Positions 33,240-41,137 of a stretch of 50,839 nucleotides of DNA are shown here, piece after piece. Numbering within the stretch: the stretch's first letter is position 1; each line of letters starts with the position of its first letter. This DNA is from a virus: positions 1 through 50,839 of IMG/VR virus record IMGVR_UViG_3300018063_000018; one strand, 5' to 3'. The notes below the pieces were generated by a model. The model worked only from the letters and a program-made list of their open reading frames with translations. It was not told the origin of the DNA and did no database searches. A program made the position numbers and the translations under genes.

Positions 33240-33560
33240 ATGGCACAGCAGCATCAAACACACCAAACCCCAGATGAACTACCGAGGATAGCGACAAGGC
33301 AAAATTACTACAGTAGAGATTACATTAGAAATGAAAAATCTGCGGCCACTAGTTCAATAGAATTATTGTGGCCATGCGCTAGTTGGTTTATAGTAATAGT
33401 TAACGCCGCTATTTGTAGCATGGCTGCGTACGATATGTATAAAAACGGATACGCTTGGTACTACCACTATTCCCTAGTTATTGCTTTTTGTTTAAATTTA
33501 GCTATTTTAGCAATTATATATAAGTATATCATCAATCCAAAAGAAAATAATGATGTTTGA
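33240..33560 (+). CDS. Holin-like protein with two membrane helices
   Basis: The 106-aa product has a charged N-terminus and two hydrophobic helices: WPCASWFIVIVNAAICSMAA (about residues 43-62) and YSLVIAFCLNLAILAIIYKY (about 76-95), with a charged tail (INPKENNDV). Size and topology fit class II holins, and it lies in the lysis module. Holins control the timing of membrane permeabilisation. It shares 11 bases with the next gene. The assignment is by topology only. Confidence 0.55.
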   Translation: MAQQHQTHQTPDELPRIATRQNYYSRDYIRNEKSAATSSIELLWPCASWFIVIVNAAICSMAAYDMYKNGYAWYYHYSLVIAFCLNLAILAIIYKYIINPKENNDV

Positions 33561-33837
33561 TACTACAATTAGTCTAGGCACTGTATTGCAAACTATAGCA
33601 CTACTTGGTAGTGCCGCGTATTTTATTTGGAGTTTAAGGACTAGTTTGGCGGTAATGGATACCAAACAAGCCACAGCGCTTGAAAAAATAATTAAAATAG
33701 AGACTGAATTAGATAAACTCACTGAGGTTATTATAGAGCAAGCTAAGCATAGCCAAAGGCTAGATAATTTTGAAACTAGGATGCAAGAATTTTCTTCTAA
33801 AATTTATAATGGTGTTTCTAAGCGGGTTAGAAAATAA
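33550..33837 (+). CDS. Small membrane-anchored coiled-coil lysis-module protein
   Basis: The 95-aa product starts FDTTISLGTVLQTIALLGSA with one transmembrane helix to about residue 28, followed by a long coiled coil (KIIKIETELDKLTEVIIEQA). This layout is common in phage and prophage proteins near endolysin and holin genes; some are holin regulators. It is the last gene of the late plus-strand block and ends one base before the convergent minus-strand gene. Confidence 0.6.
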   Translation: MMFDTTISLGTVLQTIALLGSAAYFIWSLRTSLAVMDTKQATALEKIIKIETELDKLTEVIIEQAKHSQRLDNFETRMQEFSSKIYNGVSKRVRK

Positions 33838-33838
33838 T

Positions 33839-34270
33839 TTACGTACCATCTCTCTTATATGTATGCTGACACACTTTAAATCCAAACTTAGTAAACAAAG
33901 CTATTGATGCAACATTATTGGGGTTTATATTGGCAATAAGGTCTATTTTGTGGTAATTAGCCATAACAAAACTAATTGCTTTTTTAGCGTATCCACGTCT
34001 ACGAAATTCTTCAAATATTTGAATACCTATTTCATTTTTACTGGTTAAGTATAGCTGCCCTACACACGTATCTGCGCTGTATATAAGCCACCATTCTCTA
34101 TGTGGCTTATTATTCACATATAAAACATGGTCTAGATACGAAGGCATCTTTTTGTGAGAGATGTTTTCGGTTTTTTCACGTTCCTCTAGAAGTCTATAGA
34201 GTAGCCAGTAAGCTTCGTTACAGCCATAAACACTTTTGTAGTATTCTTTTCCAGAGAATTGAACAGCCAT
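33839..34270 (-). CDS. GNAT acetyltransferase, candidate PseH-like
   Basis: The 143-aa product has a GNAT acetyl-CoA motif EEFRRRGYAKKAISFVMAN near residues 88-106 and NPNNVASIALFTKFGFK before the end, the classic GNAT pair. The pseudaminic acid pathway needs an N-acetyltransferase (PseH/SpsD) that acetylates the 4-amino sugar nucleotide made by PseB and PseC. Being the last gene of the operon that holds those enzymes, it is a fair candidate, but GNAT substrates cannot be read from sequence. It abuts the HAD-like gene with a one-base overlap. Confidence 0.7.
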   Translation of the reverse strand: MAVQFSGKEYYKSVYGCNEAYWLLYRLLEEREKTENISHKKMPSYLDHVLYVNNKPHREWWLIYSADTCVGQLYLTSKNEIGIQIFEEFRRRGYAKKAISFVMANYHKIDLIANINPNNVASIALFTKFGFKVCQHTYKRDGT

Positions 34271-34707
34271 TATTTTTTATTCCATGGTTTAAATGCGTTT
34301 ATTTCTTCAAAACTTGGAAACGTGCCTGTAAATAGCATTGCTCTGTCGTCTATACTTAAAAATGCAGATGGTTTTGTAAGTGGGAAATGATTCCAATATT
34401 CATTATGGTCTTTAGATAGTAAATTACAACAACTTCTCAATTTATTTCCAATACCTGCCCCAACTTCCCACCCATATTCTTTAATAAACCAAAATCTAAG
34501 ATAATTCTGCATTGCTCGTATTCCGCCGTCTTGATTATTACGGCTTGAATATATTTTTAATTCATAATCTGTACTCTCCAAAATAGATTTAATAAAAACC
34601 AATGCTCTTGGTACAGGTGGATCGGGTATAAAATCAGCTTCTAACCACTGTGACGTGTAGGAATGTATCACACCATCAAAATCTAAAGAGATTACTTTTT
34701 TATACAT
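34270..34707 (-). CDS. HAD-like hydrolase
   Basis: The 145-aa product begins VISLDFDGVIHSYTSQW, with the DxD catalytic motif, and continues with KIYSSRNNQ (motif II) and SAFLSIDDRAM near residue 120 (motif IV). This is a compact HAD fold with little cap, as in many phage-encoded phosphatases. Its substrate is unknown. In the operon it might act on a phosphorylated sugar. It does not resemble PseG, which is a GT-B fold protein. Confidence 0.75.
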   Translation of the reverse strand: MYKKVISLDFDGVIHSYTSQWLEADFIPDPPVPRALVFIKSILESTDYELKIYSSRNNQDGGIRAMQNYLRFWFIKEYGWEVGAGIGNKLRSCCNLLSKDHNEYWNHFPLTKPSAFLSIDDRAMLFTGTFPSFEEINAFKPWNKK

Positions 34708-34721
34708 CTTTAATTTACCTT

Positions 34722-35348
34722 TTAATGGGTTTTTTCAAATAAAAACCAACTAAGGTTGTCCAACCCCGACATTCGTTTCCACAAAAACCCATAGCCTACG
34801 CATCTAAGTGGAAACCATTTTAGGTATAAGCTCCCAAAATCATTGGACCACAGTATATTATTTTCCCCTCTATAACTTAATTCTCTACATTCTGGGCTGA
34901 AATATTCTATACACAATATATATTTTCTAGTTACCCTATACATCTCGGCCATAGCTTGATTTAATTGATCTGGCCGTACATGTATTAATACGCCACAAGT
35001 AAAACTTAGATCAAATTTACCATTAGTGGCCTCTATTTTAAATATATCCTGCTCTACTATCTTAGTATGTTGTATCCTTTTAAGATAATTCTTAGCTTTA
35101 TCGTTTGGCTCTATGGCAGTTAATTTTACTTCTCTTTGTATATTATTGTATAGATTAGCTATAGATATTAAATTTGCGCCAATCCCCGCACCAACTTCTA
35201 ATATTTTATTTGGGAGATCGTGGGCAATATGCATAAATATACCATTCCACATCATCATACGCTGTTGTATATTTATATCGTCTGATAAATTCCTATCAGT
35301 GTATTCATCGCCGAACTGACCTTTCCATTTGCCAAGCTGTTCTGTCAT
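34722..35348 (-). CDS. SAM methyltransferase of the pseudaminic-acid-associated type
   Basis: The 208-aa product starts EQLGKWKGQFGDEYTDRNLS, which matches the WxGxFGDEYxxRN opening of the pseudaminic acid biosynthesis-associated methylase family. Motif I is ILEVGAGIGANLISIANL near 49-66, followed by AIEPNDKAKNYL and EQDIFKIE. The C-terminal part is aromatic (FLWKRMSGLDNLSWFLF). It probably transfers a methyl group to the nonulosonate or a precursor. It overlaps the cytidylyltransferase gene by ATGA. The family match strengthens the reading of the whole operon as pseudaminate-like. Confidence 0.8.
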   Translation of the reverse strand: MTEQLGKWKGQFGDEYTDRNLSDDINIQQRMMMWNGIFMHIAHDLPNKILEVGAGIGANLISIANLYNNIQREVKLTAIEPNDKAKNYLKRIQHTKIVEQDIFKIEATNGKFDLSFTCGVLIHVRPDQLNQAMAEMYRVTRKYILCIEYFSPECRELSYRGENNILWSNDFGSLYLKWFPLRCVGYGFLWKRMSGLDNLSWFLFEKTH

Positions 35349-36163
35349 TTACTAATCACCAACTTTGGTTTCTTTTTATTGATTATTTTTTCTAGCCGTT
35401 CTATATCTTCGGGGTAATCTACACATAAATTTTGAGATGATTTATCTCGTTTTTGTCGAACTAGGGCTTTTTTAATCTCAGGTTCGTTTTGCATCCAAGA
35501 TGTGACATGTTCCTGATCATATTTAGCTTTTTCCTGATCATATTTAGCTTTATCTCTAAACATATGGGCCCCTAATATTTCGCCTTTGTTTTTATCTCTT
35601 TGTTCAATTGAAAATTTATTGGCTTCCTCCATTACTTTCACATATGCAGCTTGCAAACAATCAAATGTAAAACACTCACAATCCAATCCCCTTGGAAATG
35701 TTCTTTTTGGGTGTATATTACTTGTATAATCACATTTACGCCAAATATGTAAATCCAATACTTCAGTGCATATAACTGGATTAATTAAAGGACAATCTGC
35801 TGTTATACGCATTATATGGTTTAATTTAAAAAACTGTGCTGCGTGGTAGTATCTCTCTAGTACATTATCTTCTGAGCCACAAAAATTCTCTACCCCTAGC
35901 TTAGTTGCTAAATTAATTAATGGTTCACTTTCATTTGTATCTGGCGCAACTACAATTATTAATTTATTAAATTTAAGGCTTATCTTTATATCTTTGCATC
36001 TTTCTATTACATGCTGCAACACAGGCTTCCCAGCTAGCAGGGCCATGCTTTTTCCAGGGAAGCGCTTGGACCCCATGCGGGCCTGGGCCACGATGCCCAC
36101 TAGAGGCCTGCTGGCATGGCTGGGAGCCTTGCCAGCAGGCAGGATGAGTATGTTGCTACCCAT
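35345..36163 (-). CDS. SpsF-type cytidylyltransferase (candidate CMP-nonulosonate synthetase)
   Basis: The 272-aa product has VGIVAQARMGSKRFPGKSM near residues 22-40, the nucleotide-binding loop of the NeuA/SpsF cytidylyltransferases, followed by GKPVLQHVIERC, RITADCPLI and RTFPRGLDCECF, diagnostic of SpsF. It would activate the sugar acid as its CMP derivative. The first 20 residues are an unusual extension. A 21-bp tandem duplication (35511-35551) repeats AKYDQEK before VTSWMQN. The 5' end (about 36025-36163) is much richer in GC than the rest. Its start overlaps the HisF-like gene. Confidence 0.8.
   Translation of the reverse strand: MGSNILILPAGKAPSHASRPLVGIVAQARMGSKRFPGKSMALLAGKPVLQHVIERCKDIKISLKFNKLIIVVAPDTNESEPLINLATKLGVENFCGSEDNVLERYYHAAQFFKLNHIMRITADCPLINPVICTEVLDLHIWRKCDYTSNIHPKRTFPRGLDCECFTFDCLQAAYVKVMEEANKFSIEQRDKNKGEILGAHMFRDKAKYDQEKAKYDQEHVTSWMQNEPEIKKALVRQKRDKSSQNLCVDYPEDIERLEKIINKKKPKLVISK
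35511..35551 (-). repeat. 21-bp tandem duplication in the SpsF-like gene
   Basis: Two near-perfect copies offset by 21 bases, encoding KAKYDQE twice. The frame is kept. Confidence 0.85.
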
Positions 36164-36890
36164 GTAGCCTCACAAGCACCCCTGCCTCGTGGAGAGCCTT
36201 GGCGCAAGATTTTGGAGTGTGAGAACTAAAGAGGAACATGGAAGATGCTGCTACGGCGGATACACCTGCTTTGATTGCTTCTACCATATGATCGGGATGC
36301 CCGCAACCACCGTTAATAATAATAGGTATAGATAAAGATTTACAATATTTTAGCGGGAATAAATCATATCCACTCTGTGTTCCATTTTTGCGGATAGCAG
36401 TTAGTAATACTTCCCCCAATCCTATTTTTTGTAAAGTAGATAAATTATCTATTACGGGCTTTAATAGTACTATGCAATTTGGTACGTAGTCTACATTAAA
36501 ATCTACAACTCCAACTACAGCTTGAGAACCATATTTATTAATAGTACTGCTTATTGATGTTTTTCCTCCTGCTTTTATAGCTACCTTATCCACCCCGCAT
36601 CTTTGTATCAACTCATTTACATGGTCTAGCGTTTTAATTCCACCACCATATGTAACAGGGCAAAACAGTTCATTACATACTTCTTTGATTACATCAAAAT
36701 CGGGCCCACGATTTTCTTGCGTTGCATCTATATCTAAAAGAATTAACTCATCTATATTTCGTGACTCCATAACTTCAATATGTTGCATTAAACTACCACA
36801 ATTGCGGTATGGACGCTTGAATTGTGTAGTTTGCACAACTTGAAGTTGCTTGTTGAACATTAATACAGGTATGATGCGGTGTTTAAGCAT
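36156..36890 (-). CDS. WbuZ/HisF-like cyclase-type subunit
   Basis: The 244-aa product is a TIM-barrel protein of the HisF family: HRIIPVLMFNKQLQVVQTTQ at the start, ELILLDIDATQENRGPDFDV, CPVTYGGGIKTLDHVNELIQ, and a phosphate-binding end INGGCGHPDHMVEAIKAGV. Histidine HisF has an aspartate at position 11; here it is replaced, as in the WbuZ-type partners of N-acetyl-sugar amidotransferases. Those work with a WbuX/PseA-like enzyme (37576-38715) and usually with a HisH-like glutaminase to supply ammonia. No HisH homologue is in the window. Phage genomes rarely carry this family. Confidence 0.8.
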   Translation of the reverse strand: MLKHRIIPVLMFNKQLQVVQTTQFKRPYRNCGSLMQHIEVMESRNIDELILLDIDATQENRGPDFDVIKEVCNELFCPVTYGGGIKTLDHVNELIQRCGVDKVAIKAGGKTSISSTINKYGSQAVVGVVDFNVDYVPNCIVLLKPVIDNLSTLQKIGLGEVLLTAIRKNGTQSGYDLFPLKYCKSLSIPIIINGGCGHPDHMVEAIKAGVSAVAASSMFLFSSHTPKSCAKALHEAGVLVRLHG

Positions 36891-37104
36891 TTAAATTATC
36901 TAAATTATCGTCACCTTGGATCAGCATTTGCATATCCAGCTCTGTTTTGCTCATTTGTCTTATTTTTGTGGTGATTGTTATATGGGGGTAATTAAGCCTT
37001 TTGATTTCTTCAATAAGTTCTTCTATGTGCTCCTTCATTTTACTTTCAATATTGTTTTCATCAAGATTTATTATATGGTGTTTGATTTCGATAACTCTAG
37101 ACAT
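36883..37104 (-). CDS. Small operon protein, paralogue A (73 aa)
   Basis: Helix plus strand pattern: IEIKHHIINLDENNIESKMK, EHIEELIEEIKRLNYPHITI and MSKTELDMQMLIQG. It aligns along its length with the 66-aa gene upstream (37116-37316), including spacing of the first strand, long helix and final QxQxxIxG. No known family. It overlaps the HisF-like gene by 8 bases. A structural or regulatory role in the operon is possible. Confidence 0.65.
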   Translation of the reverse strand: MSRVIEIKHHIINLDENNIESKMKEHIEELIEEIKRLNYPHITITTKIRQMSKTELDMQMLIQGDDNLDNLNA

Positions 37105-37115
37105 TTATATCTCCA

Positions 37116-37316
37116 CTAATAACCGCTTATCATAGATTGAATCTGTATTTCTCTGTCGCTAGGTCTTGATACTCTAGTGTGTATTTTTATAACACCTAAT
37201 TTTAAAAATTTAATAGCCTCAATAACTTTTTTATTGTGTTCTTCTAATTTTTGTTCAATATTTTCTGCGGTTACATTTACTATAATGCTTTTTATGTTGA
37301 TATCCTGTTCTGACAT
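37116..37316 (-). CDS. Small operon protein, paralogue B (66 aa)
   Basis: Begins MSEQDINIKSIIVNVTAENI and has EQKLEEHNKKVIEAIKFLKL, then REIQIQSMISGY. It is clearly related to paralogue A (IVNVTAENIEQKLEEH compared with IINLDENNIESKMKEH). The duplication lies within an operon that is otherwise enzymatic. No function can be assigned. Confidence 0.65.
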   Translation of the reverse strand: MSEQDINIKSIIVNVTAENIEQKLEEHNKKVIEAIKFLKLGVIKIHTRVSRPSDREIQIQSMISGY

Positions 37317-37328
37317 TTCATAACTCCA

Positions 37329-37544
37329 TTAAATCAATCCAAATTCTTTTCGCCTATCTATTTTTTCGTGTGGACAATATATTTCTTGTTTTTGAATAGC
37401 CTCTTCTAAGTAATCAATGATCTCTTCTGTATTTTTACAATGCAGTGACCCAGAAATTATTATACCAACCGCATTGGGTGTAAATATACATTCTTTTGGG
37501 TGGTTTCTGATGACCATTTCTACTACTTCTCTTATATTTACCAT
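37329..37544 (-). CDS. Small hypothetical protein (71 aa)
   Basis: MVNIREVVEMVIRNHPKECI, then NTEEIIDYLEEAIQKQEIYC and a basic end. Two Cys residues (Cys19 and Cys38-type spacing, plus CPHEK near the end) could be structural. No family recognised. It lies between the amidotransferase and the paralogue pair. Confidence 0.55.
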   Translation of the reverse strand: MVNIREVVEMVIRNHPKECIFTPNAVGIIISGSLHCKNTEEIIDYLEEAIQKQEIYCPHEKIDRRKEFGLI

Positions 37545-37575
37545 GGCGTTTCACACCTGCATTTTTCTATCCACT

Positions 37576-38715
37576 TTATATACTCATTGGATGTTTTTTT
37601 AATTTTGGTCTCGGATTGTTTTTTAATCTTGGTTCAAATACAGCCTTATTTGTAAACTTATCCGCTATCACCATAAATTCATCAATAGTCATACCTATGT
37701 TTGTAAGAATATCCTCTAAAGATTTTCCCAAATAGGTACTTGGAAACTTTCCGTCATACATCCACACGGATTCTTTACCTTCTTCTCTTGTAATATAACC
37801 CCTGCGAATATGATTACAGGCAATGTCAGTAGCCCTACCAAAACCGAACTTAAGCCACTTAAAATAATCGTGTATTCCGGTTTGATGATTGTCAAGATTT
37901 TCATAATTTACGCCTGTTCCTTCAACATCAGTATGATAAACTTCAAAACCATGTCTTTGAGCTAGTTCTGCGTTGTATTTCCCATCCCACGGGAAATAGT
38001 AGCCTAGAAATATATTTTTAGTATTAAAAATCCCAGCTTGCCCCGCTAAATCCCTATTTGGCATTATATATTGGTATAATTCTTTTTCCGTAGCTATTTC
38101 TTTTTCAATTAAATCGCTTACTCTTAATCCATTTAATCCACCAAACTCTTGTAACCAAGAAATTTTCATCTCAGATTTATCTTCTTCGGGCCCTCCGTAT
38201 TCATTTTGTGGATTTTCACCCCATATAACTAAAGGTATGTTCCTTATAATAGCTTCTCTAATTGGTATAGTGAAAATAGCGACATGTTCAGCCCAAGAAA
38301 TATCGCCAATAACATGAAGAGTATAATTGTTGATTTTTCTCCTGAGCGCGGAGTTGGTAGATATTTCAATGTGATCAACACCTAATTTGCCAATATTATT
38401 AAGATTACGCCTACCGATAGTAGATAGATCATCCGTTGTAGCGGTGACAGCCAATGGAGTAAGCCCATACTCTAGTGCCTTTATAATTTGGAAGTGAGAA
38501 TCTTTACCACCACTTACTGGAACTATGCAATCATAGTTACTATTATGTATTTGATACCTACGTTCACTAACTAAATTGCGAAATTCTTTTTCTCTTTTCC
38601 GCCAGTCAATATCTTTTCTATTCTCAAACGATACGCAAGCGTTGCATACTCCTTCTTCGTTTATTATAAGATCGGGTTTGGTATTTGGATATACACAACG
38701 CTTGCAGAAATTCAT
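37576..38715 (-). CDS. N-acetyl sugar amidotransferase (WbuX/PseA-like)
   Basis: The 379-aa product has two CxxC pairs (Cys4/Cys7 and Cys24/Cys27, likely zinc-binding) and a PP-loop ATP site SGGKDS at residues 68-73, followed by LVIWGENPQNEYGG and YYFPWDGKYNAELA. These are hallmarks of the WbuX/WbpG/PseA family, which converts a sugar N-acetyl group to an acetamidino group using ATP and ammonia. PseA acts in the formation of acetamidino pseudaminic acid in Campylobacter. With the WbuZ-like gene nearby, acetamidino modification of the phage sugar is likely. The glutaminase subunit is missing and may come from the host. Confidence 0.88.
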   Translation of the reverse strand: MNFCKRCVYPNTKPDLIINEEGVCNACVSFENRKDIDWRKREKEFRNLVSERRYQIHNSNYDCIVPVSGGKDSHFQIIKALEYGLTPLAVTATTDDLSTIGRRNLNNIGKLGVDHIEISTNSALRRKINNYTLHVIGDISWAEHVAIFTIPIREAIIRNIPLVIWGENPQNEYGGPEEDKSEMKISWLQEFGGLNGLRVSDLIEKEIATEKELYQYIMPNRDLAGQAGIFNTKNIFLGYYFPWDGKYNAELAQRHGFEVYHTDVEGTGVNYENLDNHQTGIHDYFKWLKFGFGRATDIACNHIRRGYITREEGKESVWMYDGKFPSTYLGKSLEDILTNIGMTIDEFMVIADKFTNKAVFEPRLKNNPRPKLKKHPMSI

Positions 38716-38921
38716 GGTTGATTGCCCTCATTTTTCATTCCACTAGGTGTTTTACTGTCAACAATCTTAAACAAAGAATTTATTGCAATAGTAGCAATTT
38801 CGATAGCACCCCCTGTTTCTATAATAGTATCTATAGTTTCGTATCGTTTTTTTCTAAGATAATCGGCAATAGCTCCACTTATAATTAAAACATCGTTTTG
38901 AGACATTTCTTCTTTATTCAT
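38712..38921 (-). CDS. Small hypothetical protein (69 aa)
   Basis: MNKEEMSQNDVLIISGAIAD, then YLRKKRYETIDTIIETGGAI and IATIAINSLFKIVDS. Mostly helical. It overlaps its neighbours on both sides by a few bases, so it is coupled to the amidotransferase. No family recognised. Confidence 0.6.
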   Translation of the reverse strand: MNKEEMSQNDVLIISGAIADYLRKKRYETIDTIIETGGAIEIATIAINSLFKIVDSKTPSGMKNEGNQP

Positions 38922-39253
38922 TAATTTAACTCCTCTTTAGTTGGTTTACTCACCGCAGATGGCGGCTGTACAGGTGTTTGTGTTTGCATCTCTATAAATT
39001 TATTAATATGGTTTTGAAGCGTAAACAATCCCGCGCCTGTTAATACAATAGTAGCTTGAATATTTATGCAATCAATTTCTTCAACTGGTTGGTCTGCAAA
39101 TGATAACCTTACTGATCCATCCCTACCCGCCCAGATAAAAAATCTATTAGAATATTGTGGTGACTCACATGCTAGTTGGTATTTAGTCTCACCTGCTAGT
39201 TGGTATTTAATGTTGCCATCTTCAGTAATCCCAGGTTTTACTTCGTCTTCCAT
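38921..39253 (-). CDS. Hypothetical protein, possibly DUF3467-like (110 aa)
   Basis: I chose the ATG at 39253 (MEDEVKPGITEDGN) because GGAGCATATAGT precedes it; a longer frame reaches into the upstream gene. The core YSNRFFIWAGRDGSVRLSFA and the following helix (GLFTLQNHINKFIEMQ) resemble DUF3467 proteins, whose function is unknown. A 24-bp tandem duplication near 39170-39209 gives two copies of KYQLAxEx. It overlaps the PseI-like gene by 16 bases. Confidence 0.55.
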   Translation of the reverse strand: MEDEVKPGITEDGNIKYQLAGETKYQLACESPQYSNRFFIWAGRDGSVRLSFADQPVEEIDCINIQATIVLTGAGLFTLQNHINKFIEMQTQTPVQPPSAVSKPTKEELN

Positions 39254-40260
39254 ACTATATGCTCCTCTTTTAACGCAGTACCTATTGCTAAGTCGCAACT
39301 TGCATATTGGTCAATAGTATCAAATAATTTATTTGGATCAAGGCCGTATCCAGGTCTTATACTTCTTATACTTTCTTTTGTGAATTTTTCTCCTTGTTTT
39401 ACGTCTTTTACTACATATAGTGATCGTTTGAATTGCCTGTCTGGTTCTTCCTTATATATTTCTAAAGCTTTAATTGTATCGTGACAATCATTTACAAATC
39501 TTCTAAATTCTTTTGGCCTCAGAGAAAATTTAGAGTCTTCTGAAGTCTCTGTAAGAGTTAAATGTTTCTCTATTACTGTGGCGCCTAAAGTTATAGCAAG
39601 TTGTGCTGCTGTAGATGTAAGAGTATGATCGCTAAATCCAACATCTTTATATAGTTCTTGATAGGCTAATATTTTATTAAGTTGCAGTTCATTGATTTTG
39701 GCTGGGTATTTACTAATACAATGCATAACCAATGGGTATGCGCTATTCTCCACACTTATAATATCAATTGCTCTGTCTACTTCATCCTGAGTCGCTACCC
39801 CCGTGGATAAAACCATTGGTTTACCAATTTTAGCCACCGTTCTAATTAAATAAGTGTCATTTAATTCAAAACTAGCTATTTTATAAGCTGGGCAATCAAC
39901 CGCTTCAAGTGCTGCTAGCGACTGTTCACCAAAGACTGACGCAAACATAGGAATTTTTGAAAATTTAGCATACTCAAATAAGTATGGTATCCATTGTAGT
40001 GGCGTATATGTTTTATTATACAATTCCCACAATGTATTGCCGTTCCATGGGCCACCTTTTATTTTAAAATCTACAGAAGCTGAATTGATCGTCATTTCAT
40101 CTGGAATATAGGCTTGTATCTTTACAGCGTCCGCACCTGCATCCTTAGCGGCATTGATTAATAGGTAGGCTTTGTCTATCGATTGTTCGTGGTTGCAGCT
40201 AATCTCGGCTATTATCGATATATATTTGTGTGGAATTAATTTTTTACCGAGGAAAATCAT
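39238..40260 (-). CDS. pseI: Pseudaminic acid synthase-like protein (NeuB family)
   Basis: The 340-aa product has the NeuB opening IAEISCNHEQSIDKAYLLIN (Glu19, Asn23, His24), DAVKIQAY, WNGNTLWELYNKTYTPLQW, a feature of PseI-type rather than NeuB1-type synthases, ASFELNDTYLI, GFSDHTLT, ATVIEKHLTL and SKFSLRPKEF. The last 60 residues form an SAF domain (RSLYVVKDVKQGEKFTKESI). It condenses phosphoenolpyruvate with a 2,4-diacetamido-trideoxy sugar to form a nine-carbon acid. Length matches the family. It is the clearest sign that the operon makes a nonulosonic acid. Confidence 0.9.
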   Translation of the reverse strand: MIFLGKKLIPHKYISIIAEISCNHEQSIDKAYLLINAAKDAGADAVKIQAYIPDEMTINSASVDFKIKGGPWNGNTLWELYNKTYTPLQWIPYLFEYAKFSKIPMFASVFGEQSLAALEAVDCPAYKIASFELNDTYLIRTVAKIGKPMVLSTGVATQDEVDRAIDIISVENSAYPLVMHCISKYPAKINELQLNKILAYQELYKDVGFSDHTLTSTAAQLAITLGATVIEKHLTLTETSEDSKFSLRPKEFRRFVNDCHDTIKALEIYKEEPDRQFKRSLYVVKDVKQGEKFTKESIRSIRPGYGLDPNKLFDTIDQYASCDLAIGTALKEEHIVWKTK

Positions 40261-40505
40261 TTCTTTTTCTTCCCCAGCCCCATTAGATCATTTACTTGTT
40301 GTTTGAGTAATAAAATTTCTTTTTGTTGATTTTTATTCATTTCTTTAAGTTGCTTTATATCTTCTTGTAGTTGTGTGCATATTAGTTCACATTTTTTCCA
40401 CTTTTTTTCCAATAAATCAAAGCGTACTTCTAAATCTACATATTTATTTAATAGATCATCATATTTTTTATCAAGTAAATCATATTTTTCTTTAGTGATG
40501 CTCAT
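40257..40505 (-). CDS. Coiled-coil protein (82 aa)
   Basis: The product is an almost continuous coiled coil (YDLLDKKYDDLLNKYVDLEV, KKWKKCELICTQLQEDIKQL) ending in a basic run (GKKKK). It overlaps both the PseI-like and PseC-like genes by ATGA. No specific function is recognised. It may organise or scaffold the operon enzymes; this is only a possibility. Confidence 0.65.
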   Translation of the reverse strand: MSITKEKYDLLDKKYDDLLNKYVDLEVRFDLLEKKWKKCELICTQLQEDIKQLKEMNKNQQKEILLLKQQVNDLMGLGKKKK

Positions 40506-41137
40506 TTAAATATCTCCATCTGCGACAAATCAGGATAATCATCGTTAGGTAAATCGGGGTTATGTTTGGGAAGGTGGCTAAGACGCACCAATCCGTTTGC
40601 TGCTACACTTGGTAGCATGAGCATATCATAACCTATGATAGGCTGATCGTCTCGAGGATGCACCCCTTCGCTCCTACCATGGTGGCGAACCTTTCGAAAC
40701 CATTTATCAGATTCGGGATCGTTATGCAAGATACATCCGCCTCGCTCGATGCCTAATATTTTTGCCCAATGGTGTGATGTACACATAAAATAATGGTTAT
40801 CTAAAGTGTTGCTATTGTACAAATCTTTAAACATGTTAGATGTAAATCTACGAGCACAATCATAAATATTTAGCGGGGATAGGGGGTACATTCCTTTCCA
40901 CTCTATATCTTTAAATACGAATTCAAAACCAACAAGTTTTATTTGCTGGGGCACACTTAAATAAGTTCTTTTCGGAATAACAAATTTGCCCCCGGTAATT
41001 ATTTTAGCTACTTTAGCCCACATTAAACATAAAAACAACGCATTCGTGCAGCTACTAACAGCCACTACATGTGGCGCTCCTGTATATTCAGCTACAGATT
41101 CTTCGAAGTCTTTAATTACTTGATATGGGTTTTTCAT
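40502..41137 (-). CDS. Half-size DegT/PseC-like aminotransferase
   Basis: The 211-aa product follows the DegT/DnrJ order: FEESVAEYTGAPHVVAVSSC, TNALFLCL, VIPKRTYLSVPQQIKLVG, IYDCARRF (Asp93 fits the pyridoxal ring partner) and SHHWAKILGIERGG, where Lys126 fits the Schiff-base lysine (SFHPxK in relatives). It then ends after YDMLMLPSVAANGLVRLSHL, so the roughly 110-170 C-terminal residues of normal 370-380-aa enzymes are absent. PseC transfers an amino group to C4 of the PseB product. Retained key residues argue for activity. It overlaps neighbours by ATGA on both sides. Confidence 0.75.
   Translation of the reverse strand: MKNPYQVIKDFEESVAEYTGAPHVVAVSSCTNALFLCLMWAKVAKIITGGKFVIPKRTYLSVPQQIKLVGFEFVFKDIEWKGMYPLSPLNIYDCARRFTSNMFKDLYNSNTLDNHYFMCTSHHWAKILGIERGGCILHNDPESDKWFRKVRHHGRSEGVHPRDDQPIIGYDMLMLPSVAANGLVRLSHLPKHNPDLPNDDYPDLSQMEIFK

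Noticed and set aside
34270-34707. PseG hydrolase
   Set aside because: The sequence is a HAD fold with DxD, not the GT-B fold of PseG.
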